Source: Pseudomonadota bacterium (lineage in GTDB: Bacteria > Pseudomonadota > Alphaproteobacteria > Rhizobiales > Hyphomicrobiaceae). Taken from it: a stretch of DNA of 64,000 nt. The translations under genes were made by a program, and so were the position numbers. Positions within the stretch are counted from its first letter, which is position 1. Each line of letters opens with the position of its first letter. Below, in pieces: positions 9,813-19,853 of the stretch. The stretch covers positions 48,314-112,313 of the forward strand of contig JAFECE010000008.1 in NCBI GenBank assembly GCA_018242295.1, given 5' to 3'. The notes under the pieces were generated by a model. It was given only the letters and a program-made list of their open reading frames with translations. It searched no databases and was not told the origin of the DNA.

Positions 9813-11156
9813 ATGGTTTCCGCTGCTGAGCAGCTTGCTTCGAATCTGAACTTCAGCGCCTTCGCCAAGGCGGAGGATTTGAAGCGGCGCCTGTGGTTCA
9901 CGCTTGGCGCACTGATCGTTTTCCGGCTCGGCACGTTCATCCCGCTGCCGGGCATCAACCCGGCTGCATTCGCTGAAACGTTCAAACACCAGGCCGGCGG
10001 CATCCTGGGCATGTTCAACATGTTCTCGGGCGGCGCACTCGAGCGTCTCGCGATCTTCTCGCTGAACATCATGCCGTACATCTCGGCGTCGATCATCATG
10101 CAGCTGATGAGCTCGATTTCGCCGAAACTCGAAGCCCTGAAGAAGGAAGGCGAGGCCGGTCGTAAGCAGATCAACCAGTACACGCGGTATCTGACGGTCA
10201 TTCTCGCAGCGCTGCAGGCCTATGGCATCGCCGTTGGCCTTGAAGGCTCGCGCAACGCGGCCGGCGCCGTGGTTCTGGACCCGGGCATGTTCTTCCGCAT
10301 GACGACGGTGATTACCCTCGTCGGCGGCACCGTTTTCCTGATGTGGCTCGGCGAGCAGATCACGCAGCGCGGCGTCGGTAACGGCACGTCGCTGATCATC
10401 TTCGCCGGTATCGTCGCGGGACTGCCGAACGCGCTCGTACAACTCTTCGAGCTGTCGCGCACTGGCTCGATCTCGCCCGGCATTCTAGTGTTCTTCCTGG
10501 TGCTGGCTCTGGCTGTCGTCGCCGCAATCGTGTTCTTCGAGCGCGCCCAAAGGCGTCTGTTGGTCCAGTATCCAAAGCGGCAGGTCGGGAACAAGATGTT
10601 CCAGGGCGAAGCTTCGCATCTGCCGCTGAAACTCAACTCTTCAGGCGTCATTCCGCCGATCTTCGCGTCCTCGCTGCTGCTGTTGCCGATCACGGTTGCG
10701 CAGTTCACGGCAGGGCAGGGCCCGGAATGGCTCAACGAGGCAGTCGCGGCGCTTGGCTCGGGCCAGCCGCTGCACATGCTCGTTTATTCGTTGCTGATCC
10801 TGTTCTTCGCGTTCTTCTACACCGCGGTCGTGATCAACCCGAAGGAAACCGCGGATAACCTTCGCAAGTACGGCGGCTTCCTTCCCGGTATCCGCCCTGG
10901 CGAGAAGACGGCCGAATATATCGACTATGTCTTGACCCGCATCACTGTCGTCGGCGCCCTTTATCTGGCAGCGGTCTGCGTCCTTCCCGAGATCCTGACG
11001 TCGTATGCCGGCATTCCGCTCTATTTCGGCGGCACCTCGCTGCTCATCGCCGTCAGCGTCACGATGGACACCGTCGCCCAGATCCAGAGCCACCTCATCG
11101 CTCAGCAGTATGAGGGCTTAATCAAGAAGGCCAAACTCCGCGGGGCCCGGAGATGA
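9813..11156 (+). CDS. secY: protein translocase subunit SecY
   Basis: Channel-forming subunit of the SecYEG inner-membrane translocon. The 447-residue product has ten predicted membrane segments, the plug region after TM1 ([13 protein letters not shown]-like [17 protein letters not shown]), and the conserved cytoplasmic loop region [16 protein letters not shown]. It is preceded by GGAGAAGAG at 9799-9807. The stop overlaps the adk start by four bases. Confidence 0.98.
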   Translation: MVSAAEQLASNLNFSAFAKAEDLKRRLWFTLGALIVFRLGTFIPLPGINPAAFAETFKHQAGGILGMFNMFSGGALERLAIFSLNIMPYISASIIMQLMSSISPKLEALKKEGEAGRKQINQYTRYLTVILAALQAYGIAVGLEGSRNAAGAVVLDPGMFFRMTTVITLVGGTVFLMWLGEQITQRGVGNGTSLIIFAGIVAGLPNALVQLFELSRTGSISPGILVFFLVLALAVVAAIVFFERAQRRLLVQYPKRQVGNKMFQGEASHLPLKLNSSGVIPPIFASSLLLLPITVAQFTAGQGPEWLNEAVAALGSGQPLHMLVYSLLILFFAFFYTAVVINPKETADNLRKYGGFLPGIRPGEKTAEYIDYVLTRITVVGALYLAAVCVLPEILTSYAGIPLYFGGTSLLIAVSVTMDTVAQIQSHLIAQQYEGLIKKAKLRGARR

Positions 11157-11746
11157 TCCTGATACTGCTTGGGCCGCCAGGAGCGGGCAAGGGTACCCAG
11201 TCTCAGCTGATCTCCGAGCGCCTCGGGCTGCCGCAACTTTCGACCGGCGACATGCTGCGCGCCGCCGTCAAGGCAGGCACGCCGGTTGGTCTCAAGGCGA
11301 AGAAAATCATGGAGGCGGGCAGCCTCGTCAGCGACGAGGTCGTCATCGGCATCATCGCCGACCGCATTTCGGAGCCCGACTGCGCCAAGGGGTTCATCCT
11401 CGACGGGTTTCCGCGCACGCTGGCCCAGGCCGATGCCCTGGACGAGCTGCTGAAATCCAAGGGCCGCCATCTCGATGTCGTCGTCGAGCTTAAGGTCGAC
11501 GATACGAAGCTGATCGAGCGGATCGAATGCCGCGCCCGCGAGACGCTCGCGGCCGGCGGCACGGTCCGCGCCGATGACAACGCCGAAGCACTGAAAACGC
11601 GCCTGATCGCCTACTATCGCGAAACGGCGCCGCTCATTGGTTATTACTACGCCCACCGGCTGCTCAAATCGGTGGACGGCATGATGCCCATTCCGGAGGT
11701 GAGCCGCCAAATCGGTGAACTTCTGGACCAATTCCAGCATGCGTGA
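11153..11746 (+). CDS. adk: adenylate kinase (short-LID type)
   Basis: Interconverts ATP + AMP and two ADP in the cytoplasm. The P-loop GPPGAGKGT is at residues 7-15, the AMP-binding STGDMLR at about 31-37 and [10 protein letters not shown] at about 79-88. The LID is the short form (around [16 protein letters not shown]), with no zinc-binding cysteines, giving 197 residues. It overlaps secY by four bases, the usual alphaproteobacterial arrangement. Confidence 0.97.
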   Translation: MILILLGPPGAGKGTQSQLISERLGLPQLSTGDMLRAAVKAGTPVGLKAKKIMEAGSLVSDEVVIGIIADRISEPDCAKGFILDGFPRTLAQADALDELLKSKGRHLDVVVELKVDDTKLIERIECRARETLAAGGTVRADDNAEALKTRLIAYYRETAPLIGYYYAHRLLKSVDGMMPIPEVSRQIGELLDQFQHA

Positions 11747-11762
11747 CACAAAGAAGCACGGA

Positions 11763-11791
11763 TTGACGGAAGGGATGACCCGCGGTAGAAC
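11763..11791 (+). promoter_or_regulatory. candidate sigma-70 promoter for the rpsM-rpoA segment
   Basis: TTGACG at 11763-11768, a 17-base spacer and TAGAAC at 11786-11791 form a reasonable -35/-10 pair in the 192-base gap between adk and rpsM. Transcription would begin near 11798 and leave a leader of about 140 bases before rpsM. Matches are five of six (-35) and four of six (-10). Confidence 0.4.
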
Positions 11792-11938
11792 ACACAACTT
11801 TCTTTTAGGGCTCAACTTGATCCGGACCAGGGCACGAAACCCCGGTACTGCGGTCGTTGTGCCTATTTGCACTTGAGAATCAACAAGATCGCATCGTTAT
11901 TCGGCTCGAGATTTAAAGTTTAAAGGCAGGAGACTGAA

Positions 11939-12316
11939 GTGGCCCGCATCGCAGGCGTCAACATTCCAACGGGCAAGCGCGTCGAAATCGCGCTTCGCTA
12001 CATCCACGGCATCGGGCCCAAATTCTCGAAAGAGATTTGCGCGAAGTGCAACATCCCGGCCGAACGTCGCGTCAACCAGCTGACGGACGCCGAGGTTCTT
12101 CAGATCCGTGAGACGATCGACCGCGATTACACGGTTGAAGGCGACCTGCGCCGCGAAGTTCAGACCAACATCAAGCGTCTGATGGACCTCGGTTGCTACC
12201 GCGGTCTCCGTCACCGCAAGGGTCTGCCCGTCCGCGGTCAGCGCACCCACACGAACGCCCGCACCCGTAAGGGCAAGGCCGTTCCGATTGCAGGCAAGAA
12301 GAAGGCGACGAAGTAG
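11939..12316 (+). CDS. rpsM: 30S ribosomal protein S13
   Basis: Small-subunit head protein bridging to L5 and touching P-site tRNA. It starts at GTG 11939 after GCAGGAGA. The 125 residues include [21 protein letters not shown] and the C-terminal [22 protein letters not shown]. It is first of the alpha segment, after a long untranslated leader. Confidence 0.97.
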   Translation: MARIAGVNIPTGKRVEIALRYIHGIGPKFSKEICAKCNIPAERRVNQLTDAEVLQIRETIDRDYTVEGDLRREVQTNIKRLMDLGCYRGLRHRKGLPVRGQRTHTNARTRKGKAVPIAGKKKATK

Positions 12317-12404
12317 TTCGTCACCACACAGGTTTCATGCACGCCGGCTGGCGCGCGCAACGATTTACGCCTCTGCTTAAACGAGGCATGGAGCATCGAC
12401 GGTA

Positions 12405-12806
12405 ATGGCCAAGGAAGCAGCGGCAGCGCGCGGCAAAGTTAAGAAGCGCGAGAAGAAGAACATCACGTCGGGCGTCGCGCACGTCAACGCGTCGTTCAAC
12501 AACACGATGATCACCATCACGGACGCTCAGGGCAACACGATCGCGTGGTCGTCTTCGGGCACCAAGGGCTTCAAGGGCTCGCGCAAGTCGACGCCTTATG
12601 CCGCTCAGATGGCTGCCGAAGATGCGGGCAAGAAGGCCCAGGAGCACGGCATGAAGGTGCTCGAGGTCGAAGTTTGCGGTCCGGGCTCGGGCCGTGAATC
12701 GGCGCTTCGCGCTCTCCAGGCAGTCGGCTTCCAGATCACCTCGATCCGCGATGTGACGCCGATCCCGCACAACGGCTGCCGGCCGCGCAAGCGCCGCCGC
12801 GTCTAA
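12405..12806 (+). CDS. rpsK: 30S ribosomal protein S11
   Basis: Platform protein contacting mRNA in the E-site region. The 133-residue product ends in the family's [18 protein letters not shown]. The gap of 88 bases from rpsM is longer than usual in this cluster and holds no visible feature. Confidence 0.97.
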   Translation: MAKEAAAARGKVKKREKKNITSGVAHVNASFNNTMITITDAQGNTIAWSSSGTKGFKGSRKSTPYAAQMAAEDAGKKAQEHGMKVLEVEVCGPGSGRESALRALQAVGFQITSIRDVTPIPHNGCRPRKRRRV

Positions 12807-12820
12807 ACGAGATTTTGCAC

Positions 12821-12840
12821 GCGCCGGGATGCCCCGGCGC
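12821..12840 (+). terminator. hairpin between rpsK and rpoA (weak terminator or attenuator)
   Basis: GCGCCGGG (12821-12828) pairs with CCCGGCGC (12833-12840) around a four-base loop, followed by GGCTCTATTTG, a poor U-tract. It may reduce read-through into rpoA or stabilise the upstream mRNA; rpoA has no clear promoter of its own. Confidence 0.4.
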
Positions 12841-12916
12841 GGCTCTATTTGTAAGTTACCGCCAAGAGATTCCGCGGCCCGCTCCCCCGTCCGCGCTAAA
12901 CTAAACGAGGTTTCTC

Positions 12917-13939
12917 GTGAACGTTCTCCAGAAGAACTGGCAAGATCTGATCAAGCCTTCGAAGCTTGAAATTCAGTCCGGCCGCGACCGCTCGCGCATC
13001 GCGACCGTTGTGGCAGAACCCCTCGAACGCGGCTTCGGCATGACGCTCGGCAACGCGCTGCGCCGCGTGCTGCTGTCGTCGCTCCAGGGTGCCGCCATCA
13101 AGACCGTCCAGATCGACGGCGTGCTGCATGAATTCTCGTCCGTCCCCGGCGTCCGTGAGGACGTGACGAACATCATTCTCAACATCAAGGAAATTGCGCT
13201 TCGCATCCATTCGGAAGGCGTGAAGCGCATGGTGCTGAAGAAAGAAGGCGCAGGCCCCGTTACGGCCGGCGACATCGAAGCTTCCTCCGAAGTCGAAGTT
13301 CTGAACCCCGATCACGTGATCTGCCACCTCGACCAGGGCGCAGCGATCCGCATGGAATTCACGTCCGACATCGGTAAGGGCTACGTCGCCTCTGACCGCA
13401 ACCGTCCTGAGGACGCGCCGATCGGGCTGATCCCGGTCGACAGCCTTTATTCGCCGGTCAAGAAGGTGTCCTACAAGGTCGAGAATACGCGCGAAGGCCA
13501 GATCCTCGATTACGACAAGCTGACGATGGTCGTCGAAACGGACGGCTCGATCCGTCCCGAGGACGCGGTCGCTCTCGCAGCCCGTATTCTCCAGGATCAG
13601 CTCGCCGTCTTCATCAACTTCGAAGAGCCGAAGAAGGCCCAGGAAGAGCAGCGTCATCCGGAGCTCGCGTTCAACGCCGCGCTCCTCAAGAAGGTCGACG
13701 AGCTCGAGCTTTCGGTCCGCTCTGCGAACTGCCTCAAGAACGATAACATCGTCTACATCGGCGATCTCATTCAGAAGACCGAAGCCGAAATGCTTCGCAC
13801 GCCGAACTTCGGCCGGAAGTCGCTGAACGAGATCAAGGAAGTTCTGGCGACGATGGGTCTTCACCTCGGCATGGAAGTGCCGAACTGGCCGCCGGATAAT
13901 ATCGACGAGCTGGCGAAGCGCTTCGAAGACCAGTACTGA
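12917..13939 (+). CDS. rpoA: RNA polymerase subunit alpha
   Basis: Dimerises to nucleate RNA polymerase assembly, and its C-terminal domain contacts UP elements and activators. The 340-residue product has the alphaproteobacterial start [17 protein letters not shown] and the N-terminal assembly motif [18 protein letters not shown]. The C-terminal domain includes the helix-hairpin-helix around [17 protein letters not shown]. The start codon is GTG at 12917. Confidence 0.98.
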   Translation: MNVLQKNWQDLIKPSKLEIQSGRDRSRIATVVAEPLERGFGMTLGNALRRVLLSSLQGAAIKTVQIDGVLHEFSSVPGVREDVTNIILNIKEIALRIHSEGVKRMVLKKEGAGPVTAGDIEASSEVEVLNPDHVICHLDQGAAIRMEFTSDIGKGYVASDRNRPEDAPIGLIPVDSLYSPVKKVSYKVENTREGQILDYDKLTMVVETDGSIRPEDAVALAARILQDQLAVFINFEEPKKAQEEQRHPELAFNAALLKKVDELELSVRSANCLKNDNIVYIGDLIQKTEAEMLRTPNFGRKSLNEIKEVLATMGLHLGMEVPNWPPDNIDELAKRFEDQY

Positions 13940-13945
13940 GAATTT

Positions 13946-13974
13946 CAGCCGGCTTGCGTCTCGCGGGCCGGCTG
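13946..13974 (+). other. hairpin downstream of rpoA
   Basis: CAGCCGGC (13946-13953) pairs perfectly with GCCGGCTG (13967-13974) around a 13-base loop seven bases after the rpoA stop. There is no U-tract, so it is better read as an mRNA-stabilising or processing stem than a terminator; rplQ follows about 150 bases on. Confidence 0.4.
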
Positions 13975-14126
13975 TAATCGATCCGGATAGCTCAACAGCA
14001 CCGGAAAATGTGACGGCGAAGGTGAGGCCATAGAACCTCCCGCGCCGAACCGGATGGCGAAGGCCAACGGTCAATACAAGCCTTGCGGCATGTGCCGCGG
14101 GCCAACAATGTAAGGATGAAGACACT

Positions 14127-14555
14127 ATGCGACACAAGAAGCTTGGCCGCCGCTTCGGCCGTCACGTCGGCCACCGTCAGGCAATGTTCTCGAACATGGC
14201 CGCAGCCCTTATCAAGCACGAGCAGATCATCACCACGCTGCCGAAGGCGAAAGACCTGAAGCGCGTTGTCGACAAGTACATCACGCTCGCAAAGCGCGGC
14301 GACTTGAATTCCCGCCGCCTGGCGATTGCCCGCCTCCGCGACGAAGACATGGTCAAGAAGCTATTTGACTTGCTTGGACCGCGCTACAAAACCCGCAACG
14401 GTGGCTATACGCGCGTGCTGAAAGCTGGCTTCCGCTACGGCGACAATTCTCCGCGCGCCGTGATCGAACTCGTCGATCGCGATGAGAGCGTGAAGGGCGC
14501 CGAAGACAAGGCCCGCCACGAAGCGAACCTCGCCGAGCAGGCAGCTTCGAACTGA
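14127..14555 (+). CDS. rplQ: 50S ribosomal protein L17
   Basis: Exit-tunnel-side protein and last gene of the superoperon. The 142-residue product starts [21 protein letters not shown] and has [16 protein letters not shown] in the middle. A C-terminal extension of about 20 residues is rich in Glu and Ala. It is followed by a strong terminator. Confidence 0.97.
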   Translation: MRHKKLGRRFGRHVGHRQAMFSNMAAALIKHEQIITTLPKAKDLKRVVDKYITLAKRGDLNSRRLAIARLRDEDMVKKLFDLLGPRYKTRNGGYTRVLKAGFRYGDNSPRAVIELVDRDESVKGAEDKARHEANLAEQAASN

Positions 14556-14600
14556 GCCTCATAAGCCGCGAGCGTCCGTCTCGCGAGGATCCGTCCAATC

Positions 14601-14634
14601 AAAAACCCCGGCGCTGAAAAGCGCCGGGGTTTTG
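14601..14634 (+). terminator. rho-independent terminator of the ribosomal superoperon
   Basis: Nine perfect GC-rich pairs, CCCCGGCGC (14606-14614) with GCGCCGGGG (14621-14629), around TGAAAA. It is flanked by AAAAA on the left and TTTT on the right. The flanking A-run means it could also terminate leftward transcription. Confidence 0.9.
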
Positions 14635-14905
14635 CTTTGAGAGCCGTGGCGCGATCGGATAGCAGGCGCGGGATGTGTTCTGCAGGCGATACGCGTGAAA
14701 ATTGGCCCTCTTCAGCCAGGCGGAGACTAATTCCCTGGCTGTTACAGCCGTGTGACGCCTGGCAGGGCGATCGCCAATGCCTTGAAATTACTGAGGCGCC
14801 GCCTGTTTGTTGCCGATCGGACATTGCCTTGGGCAAGCGTTCCGATGACTATCCGATCGATCGGAGCGCACGGGGCGCACCGTTGACCGATAGGTGGTTC
14901 ACCAG

Positions 14906-15934
14906 ATGGCATCACATCCACCCGTCGTCGTCACGGGCGCCTCCGGGCTCATCGCCAAGCACACGATCGCCGAATTCCTGCATCGCGGTTTCGCCGTGCG
15001 AGGCACGCTGCGGAGCATGGAGAAGGCGGAGGAGGTCCGTCGCGCCGTCGCTGCGCTCGGCTGCGATGCCGGCAAAGTTTCGTTTATCGTCGCTGACCTA
15101 TCGAGCGACGGCGGCTGGAACGAAGCCGTCGCAGGTAGTCAGATCGTCGTGCACACCGCGTCGCCATTCCCCATCGCTCAGCCGGATGATCCGGAAGAGG
15201 TGATAGCCCCGGCGCGCGACGGAACCTTGCGCATCCTCCGCTCCGTGACGGCCGCGGCCGTTGCACGCGTCGTCCTGACCTCGTCGACGGTCGCGATCTT
15301 CTATCCGAGCGGCGTCGCCAAGGGTCACGTTTATTCGGAAGACGATTTCACGGACGAAACGCGCAGCGATCTGACGCCCTACATCAAGTCGAAGACGATC
15401 GCCGAAAAGATCGCCTGGGACTTTATCGAGTCGACGCCCGGCGCCCCCGGACTCGCCGTCATCAACCCGAGCTTCGTGCAAGGCCCCGCACTCGACGGCG
15501 ATCTTTCGACCTCGCACGAACTTTATCGCATCATGGCGCGCGGCACCTACCCAGCCGTCCCGAAAATCAGCTTTCCGGTCGCGGACGTTCGCGATGTCGC
15601 CGCCGCGCACGTCGAAGCCGCGCTTAGACCGCAGGCTGCTGGAAACCGCTATCTGATCGGAGAAGGCGTCCTCAGCCTTTATGATCTCGGTCAGATCCTG
15701 GCGCGCGAGTTGCCGGACCTTCGCTCCAAGGTTCCCAAATTCGAGCTGCCCGATGCCGCCGTCAGAGCCTTGGCGCTCGTCGATAAGAAGATGCGGACAA
15801 TCCTCCCGGAACTCGGCGAGAAGAAAGATTACACGAATTTAAGGGCGAAGACGGATCTCGGCCTCGAACTCCGGCCCGCCGATGCGGCTGCGACAGCCGC
15901 GATCCGGTCATTACGAGAGCTTGGGTTGGTCTAG
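14906..15934 (+). CDS. NAD-dependent epimerase/dehydratase-type reductase (extended SDR)
   Basis: Rossmann-fold oxidoreductase resembling dihydroflavonol-4-reductase and aldehyde reductases; substrate unknown. The nucleotide-binding motif reads VVVTGASGLIAKHT (residues 6-19), with Ala in place of the last Gly of TGxxGxxG. An active-site Ser region (VVLTSSTVAIF) and YIKSK provide the YxxxK pair. Length is 342 from ATG 14906; an in-frame GTG at 14894 is an alternative. It is a lone gene between the ribosomal terminator and htrA. Confidence 0.8.
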   Translation: MASHPPVVVTGASGLIAKHTIAEFLHRGFAVRGTLRSMEKAEEVRRAVAALGCDAGKVSFIVADLSSDGGWNEAVAGSQIVVHTASPFPIAQPDDPEEVIAPARDGTLRILRSVTAAAVARVVLTSSTVAIFYPSGVAKGHVYSEDDFTDETRSDLTPYIKSKTIAEKIAWDFIESTPGAPGLAVINPSFVQGPALDGDLSTSHELYRIMARGTYPAVPKISFPVADVRDVAAAHVEAALRPQAAGNRYLIGEGVLSLYDLGQILARELPDLRSKVPKFELPDAAVRALALVDKKMRTILPELGEKKDYTNLRAKTDLGLELRPADAAATAAIRSLRELGLV

Positions 15935-16030
15935 CCGCCTTCCCGAACATATTTCTTCCGTTCGATTCGACTTGATTGAGCCCGTTCGATATTTGATCGG
16001 CACCGTGTTCCCACCTGGAAAAGCTCATCG

Positions 16031-17467
16031 ATGAAATTGAAAAACGTCGTCATGGTTTGCGCCGCAGCCGTTGCCGGCTTGAGCGTTGCGCCGAAGCTCT
16101 TCAGTCCGGCGGAAGTCTCCTTCGCGCAGGAGAAGCTCCCGCCGCCCTCGCGCGAGGCCACGCAGTATTCGTTCGCCCCGATCGTGAAGAAGGCCGCGCC
16201 TGCCGTCGTCAACGTTTACGTTCGAACGCGCGTTCAAACGTTCGACTCTCCGTTCGCCAACGATCCGTTTTTCCGCCAGTTCTTTGGCCGGGCCCTCGGC
16301 CGCCCGTCGGAGCGCGTGATGAGCTCGCTCGGCTCGGGCGTCATCGTCAGTCCTGACGGTTTGATCGTAACGAACACCCACGTGATCAAGGGCGGCGGCG
16401 ATACGGCGATCCGCGTCGCGCTGTCCGACAAGCGCGAATTCGACGCGAAGGTTATCGCGCAGGATGAAAAGGCCGACATTGCCGTGTTGAAGATCGACGG
16501 TGCCGGCGCGGAGAGTTTTCCGTTTCTGCGGTTCGACGATTCCGACAGCCTCGAGGTCGGCGACCTCGTGCTCGCCATCGGCAATCCGTTCGGTGTCGGC
16601 CAGACCGTAACGAGCGGCATCGTCTCCGCTTTGTCGCGCTCTGAGGTCGGACAATCCGACAGCCAGGTCTTCATTCAGACCGACGCCGCTATCAATCCTG
16701 GTAACTCCGGCGGCGCGCTCGTCGATATGACCGGCCGTCTCGTCGGCATCAACACGATGATTTACTCTCAGTCCGGCGGCTCGGTCGGCATCGGCTTCGC
16801 GATCCCCTCGAACCTCGTTCGTATCTATGCCGAGAGCGCAGCCGGCGGGCGGAAAGTCGAAAGGCCCTGGATCGGCGCCAAGCTCGAAGCCATGTCGCAC
16901 GATATCGCGGAAGGCCTCGGCCTCAACCGTGTATCAGGCGCAGTCGTAACCCGCCTTTACGACAAGGGACCGGCGGCGGCCGCGGGCCTCCAGGCGGGCG
17001 ATGTCATCACCCATGTCGATGGCGTCGAAGTGATCGACGCGCGCGCCGTCTACTATCGCTTGACGACGAAGGGCATCGGCCAGACCGTTCGCTTGACTGT
17101 TCTTCGCAACAATAAGCCGGTCGATGTCAATCTGCCCCTCGTCGGCGCGCCGAAGCCCGGCAAGGACGACGCGAAAAACCTGTCGGGCAATCATCCCCTC
17201 GACGGCGCGAGAATTTCGAACATCCTGCCGTCGGTCGCCGATGAATACGGCTTGGATCAGACCGATGGCGTCGTCGTTACGTCCGTGCGAGACGGGTCCA
17301 CGGCCCAGACGTTCGGCTTCCAGCCGGGCGATGTCATCGCCGCGATCGGCAAAAACCAGATCGCGAGCGTCGACGACGCGGAGAAGGCCCTCGCGAACCG
17401 CCAGCGGCTATGGCAGATCTCGGTCAGGCGTGGCGGACGTGTCCTGCAGCTTCAGGTGCCGGGCTGA
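16031..17467 (+). CDS. HtrA/DegP-family periplasmic serine protease
   Basis: Trypsin-like envelope quality-control protease. An N-terminal signal or anchor (residues 1-33, VVMVCAAAVAGLSVAP core) is followed by the protease domain with H117 (TNTHV), D149 (DEKADIAVL) and S226 (GNSGG) as the catalytic triad. Two PDZ domains follow, at about 285-370 and 395-470. At 478 residues it is normal for the family. It could be DegP, DegQ or DegS-like; two PDZ domains favour DegP/DegQ. The stop codon lies in an eight-base-pair hairpin. Confidence 0.93.
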   Translation: MKLKNVVMVCAAAVAGLSVAPKLFSPAEVSFAQEKLPPPSREATQYSFAPIVKKAAPAVVNVYVRTRVQTFDSPFANDPFFRQFFGRALGRPSERVMSSLGSGVIVSPDGLIVTNTHVIKGGGDTAIRVALSDKREFDAKVIAQDEKADIAVLKIDGAGAESFPFLRFDDSDSLEVGDLVLAIGNPFGVGQTVTSGIVSALSRSEVGQSDSQVFIQTDAAINPGNSGGALVDMTGRLVGINTMIYSQSGGSVGIGFAIPSNLVRIYAESAAGGRKVERPWIGAKLEAMSHDIAEGLGLNRVSGAVVTRLYDKGPAAAAGLQAGDVITHVDGVEVIDARAVYYRLTTKGIGQTVRLTVLRNNKPVDVNLPLVGAPKPGKDDAKNLSGNHPLDGARISNILPSVADEYGLDQTDGVVVTSVRDGSTAQTFGFQPGDVIAAIGKNQIASVDDAEKALANRQRLWQISVRRGGRVLQLQVPG

Positions 17468-17487
17468 ACGGCAATCCTTTTGCCGTT
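17467..17487 (+). other. hairpin overlapping the htrA stop codon
   Basis: AACGGCAA (17467-17474) and TTGCCGTT (17480-17487) form a perfect eight-base-pair stem with a five-base loop directly after the protease reading frame. No U-run follows, so termination would be inefficient; it may protect the mRNA 3' end. Confidence 0.45.
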
Positions 17488-17597
17488 AACCGTGATGCTC
17501 GACCGGACCGGCTTGTCGATAAGCTGACAAATTCATGGCCGAGGGTCGCTTCGCGGCTTCGCCGCCAAGGGGTGAGTTTGCGTCAGGGAGTTCGCCG

Positions 17598-18248
17598 ATG
17601 TCCGATAATCGTGGTGTGCTGATCATCGGCGAAGGCGCCGTACTGAAAGGCGAGGTCAAGGACGGCCGCAAGGTCGAGATCTGGGGCTACGTCGAGGGCA
17701 AGGTTTCCGCGTCCGAAGTCCTCGTCCAGGAAAGCGGTCAACTCTTCGGAACCGTCAACTCCGACACCGCTGAAATTCGCGGGCAGGTTCAAGGCGACGT
17801 GCGGGTATTGCAACTCATCCAGATCAAGAGCACCGGCCACGCGGCGGGCAAGATTAAATACGGCCGCCTGTCGATGGAGGAGGGCGGCGAATTATCGGCG
17901 CACGTCCGCAACATCCCGCCGACGATCAGTGGCGATCTCGATCTGACCGTCCTGAAAGGGCGCTCGGTCCGCATTACCACGGCCGACTTGAATGCCGTGG
18001 ATCCGGACGACAAGCCCGAGGATTTGCACTTCCAGATCTCGAACGCCGCCGGCGGCTACATCGCACTTGCAAGCGATCCGAAGCGGCCCGTCTCGTCGTT
18101 TTCACAAGCCGATCTCGAGAAGGGCACGGTCTATTTCGCTCACGACGGCTCGGACGCAGAGAAGGCCCGGTTCGACGTTCAGGTCACGGATCTCTCCGGC
18201 GCCAATTCCGGCCCCGCCAAGACCGTCAACGTCGCGGTACGGACCTAA
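17598..18248 (+). CDS. bactofilin with C-terminal CSPG/cadherin-like domain
   Basis: Bactofilins are cytoplasmic filament-forming scaffolds of short beta-helix repeats. Residues 7-105 show that pattern (LIIGEGAVLKGEVKDGRKVE, then EIRGQVQGDVRV). After PPTISGDLDLTVLKG the sequence changes to a beta-sandwich-like block (about 112-214) with FQISN, GGYIAL, SFSQADLEKGTVYFAHDGS and VQVTDLSG, the hallmarks of CSPG/NG2 (cadherin-3-type) repeats, which are normally extracellular. The start at 17598 follows AGGGAG at 17585-17590 and gives 216 residues; the frame is open from 17535. No signal peptide is seen. Confidence 0.8.
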   Translation: MSDNRGVLIIGEGAVLKGEVKDGRKVEIWGYVEGKVSASEVLVQESGQLFGTVNSDTAEIRGQVQGDVRVLQLIQIKSTGHAAGKIKYGRLSMEEGGELSAHVRNIPPTISGDLDLTVLKGRSVRITTADLNAVDPDDKPEDLHFQISNAAGGYIALASDPKRPVSSFSQADLEKGTVYFAHDGSDAEKARFDVQVTDLSGANSGPAKTVNVAVRT

Positions 18249-18377
18249 TCCTCGCATCGTCATCCTCGAACGCGAGATCCGGCTAAGGGCCGAGCGCGCT
18301 AGTTGCGCGTCGATGGCCGAGGATGACGGCCATCTTGCCATTTGGACTGCGGCCGCTGAGCCTTATATAACCCCGGC

Positions 18378-19691
18378 ATGACCAACCTCTTCGAAGCTGC
18401 CGGACTGGAGAAAAGCGCACCGCGTCCGCTTGCGGACCGGCTGCGCCCGAAAACGCTCGCCGAGGTCGTCGGCCAGGACCATATCGTCGGACCCGACGGC
18501 ACGCTGACGCGCATGCTGAAGAACGGCCGCGTCCCGAGCCTCATCTTTTGGGGACCGCCCGGCTCGGGCAAGACGACAATCGCCCGCCTTCTCGCCAATG
18601 AAACGAAGCTGGCTTTCGAGCAGCTCTCCGCAATTTTTTCTGGCGTCGCCGACCTTCGCAAGGCCTTCGATCGCGCCAAGATGATGCGCGAGCAGGGCAA
18701 AGGCACGCTGCTCTTCATCGACGAGATCCATCGTTTCAACCGGTCCCAGCAGGATAGCTTCCTGCCGTACATGGAAGATGGCACGATCACGCTCGTCGGC
18801 GCGACGACCGAGAACCCGTCGTTCGAACTCAACGCCGCCGTTCTTTCGCGCGCCAGCGTTCTCGTACTGAACCGCCTTGATGATGCGAACCTCGAAACGA
18901 TCCTGGCACGCGCCGAAACCGAGGTTGGTCGTCCGCTCCCTCTGACCGACGACGCTCGCACTGCGCTGAAGGGCATGGCCGATGGCGACGGCCGCGCCAT
19001 TCTCAATCTCGTCGAGGACGTCTTCGCCGCCGCTCCGGCAAAGGCCAAGCCGCTCGATCGCGAAGCTTTGGTGAAGCTCGTGCAGCGCCGCGCGCCGCTC
19101 TACGACAAATCGCGCGAAGGCCATTACAATCTGATCTCTGCACTGCACAAAGCCGTCCGCGGCTCCGATCCCGACGCGGCGCTCTATTATTTCTGCCGCA
19201 TGCTCGACGGCGGGGAGGACCGCCTTTTTCTGGCGCGGCGATTGGTGCGCATGGCGGTCGAAGACATTGGCCTTGCCGACCCGCAAGCGCTCGTCGTCTG
19301 CAATGCGGCGAAGGACGCCTTCGATTTTCTCGGCAGCCCTGAGGGCGAGCTGGCCCTGGCGGAAGCCGTCATCTATGTAGCGACGGCGCCGAAATCCAAC
19401 GCCAACTACGTCGCCTTCAAAGCCGCGATGCGGGCGGCCAAGGAGCACGGATCGCTGTCGCCGCCAAAGACGATTCTCAATGCGCCGACGAAGCTGATGG
19501 AGGAGGAGGGCTACGGCTCCGACTACCTCTATGATCACGATCAGCCGGACGCCTTCTCGGGCCAGAACTATTTTCCGGACGAGTTCCGGAAGCGCCCGCG
19601 ATACTACGATCCGCCCGAGCGCGGCTTCGAGCGCGAGATCAGGAAGCGTCTGGATTACTGGGCAAAGCTCCGCGCCGAACGGAATAAATAA
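18378..19691 (+). CDS. rarA: replication-associated recombination protein A (AAA+ ATPase)
   Basis: RarA/MgsA acts at stalled forks and single-stranded gaps, interacting with SSB. The 437-residue product has RPKTLAEVVGQDHIVG at the N-terminus, Walker A GPPGSGKTT (about 56-64), Walker B LLFIDEIHRFN (about 112-122), sensor 1 GATTENPSFE, and the C-terminal MgsA tetramerisation domain. It lies beside htrA, a frequent arrangement in this order. Confidence 0.95.
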   Translation: MTNLFEAAGLEKSAPRPLADRLRPKTLAEVVGQDHIVGPDGTLTRMLKNGRVPSLIFWGPPGSGKTTIARLLANETKLAFEQLSAIFSGVADLRKAFDRAKMMREQGKGTLLFIDEIHRFNRSQQDSFLPYMEDGTITLVGATTENPSFELNAAVLSRASVLVLNRLDDANLETILARAETEVGRPLPLTDDARTALKGMADGDGRAILNLVEDVFAAAPAKAKPLDREALVKLVQRRAPLYDKSREGHYNLISALHKAVRGSDPDAALYYFCRMLDGGEDRLFLARRLVRMAVEDIGLADPQALVVCNAAKDAFDFLGSPEGELALAEAVIYVATAPKSNANYVAFKAAMRAAKEHGSLSPPKTILNAPTKLMEEEGYGSDYLYDHDQPDAFSGQNYFPDEFRKRPRYYDPPERGFEREIRKRLDYWAKLRAERNK

Positions 19692-19853
19692 TCACAAAGT
19701 CCGATCAAGCGTCCCGCCGGACAGGCGATCTTTAAGTTTTGGTAAGTCCGTTGGCGGCCGAATTCCGCTACAAGCAAACGGCTGGCGAAATACGCCTGCA
19801 AATTTTCTATACTATGCCTTCTGTGCTCCCTTTGCGTCTTCGCGTTTTTCTGG

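Noticed and set aside
12896-14137. 413-codon open frame on the minus strand across rpoA
   Set aside because: Antisense shadow of rpoA; the translation is low-complexity and lacks any recognisable domain.
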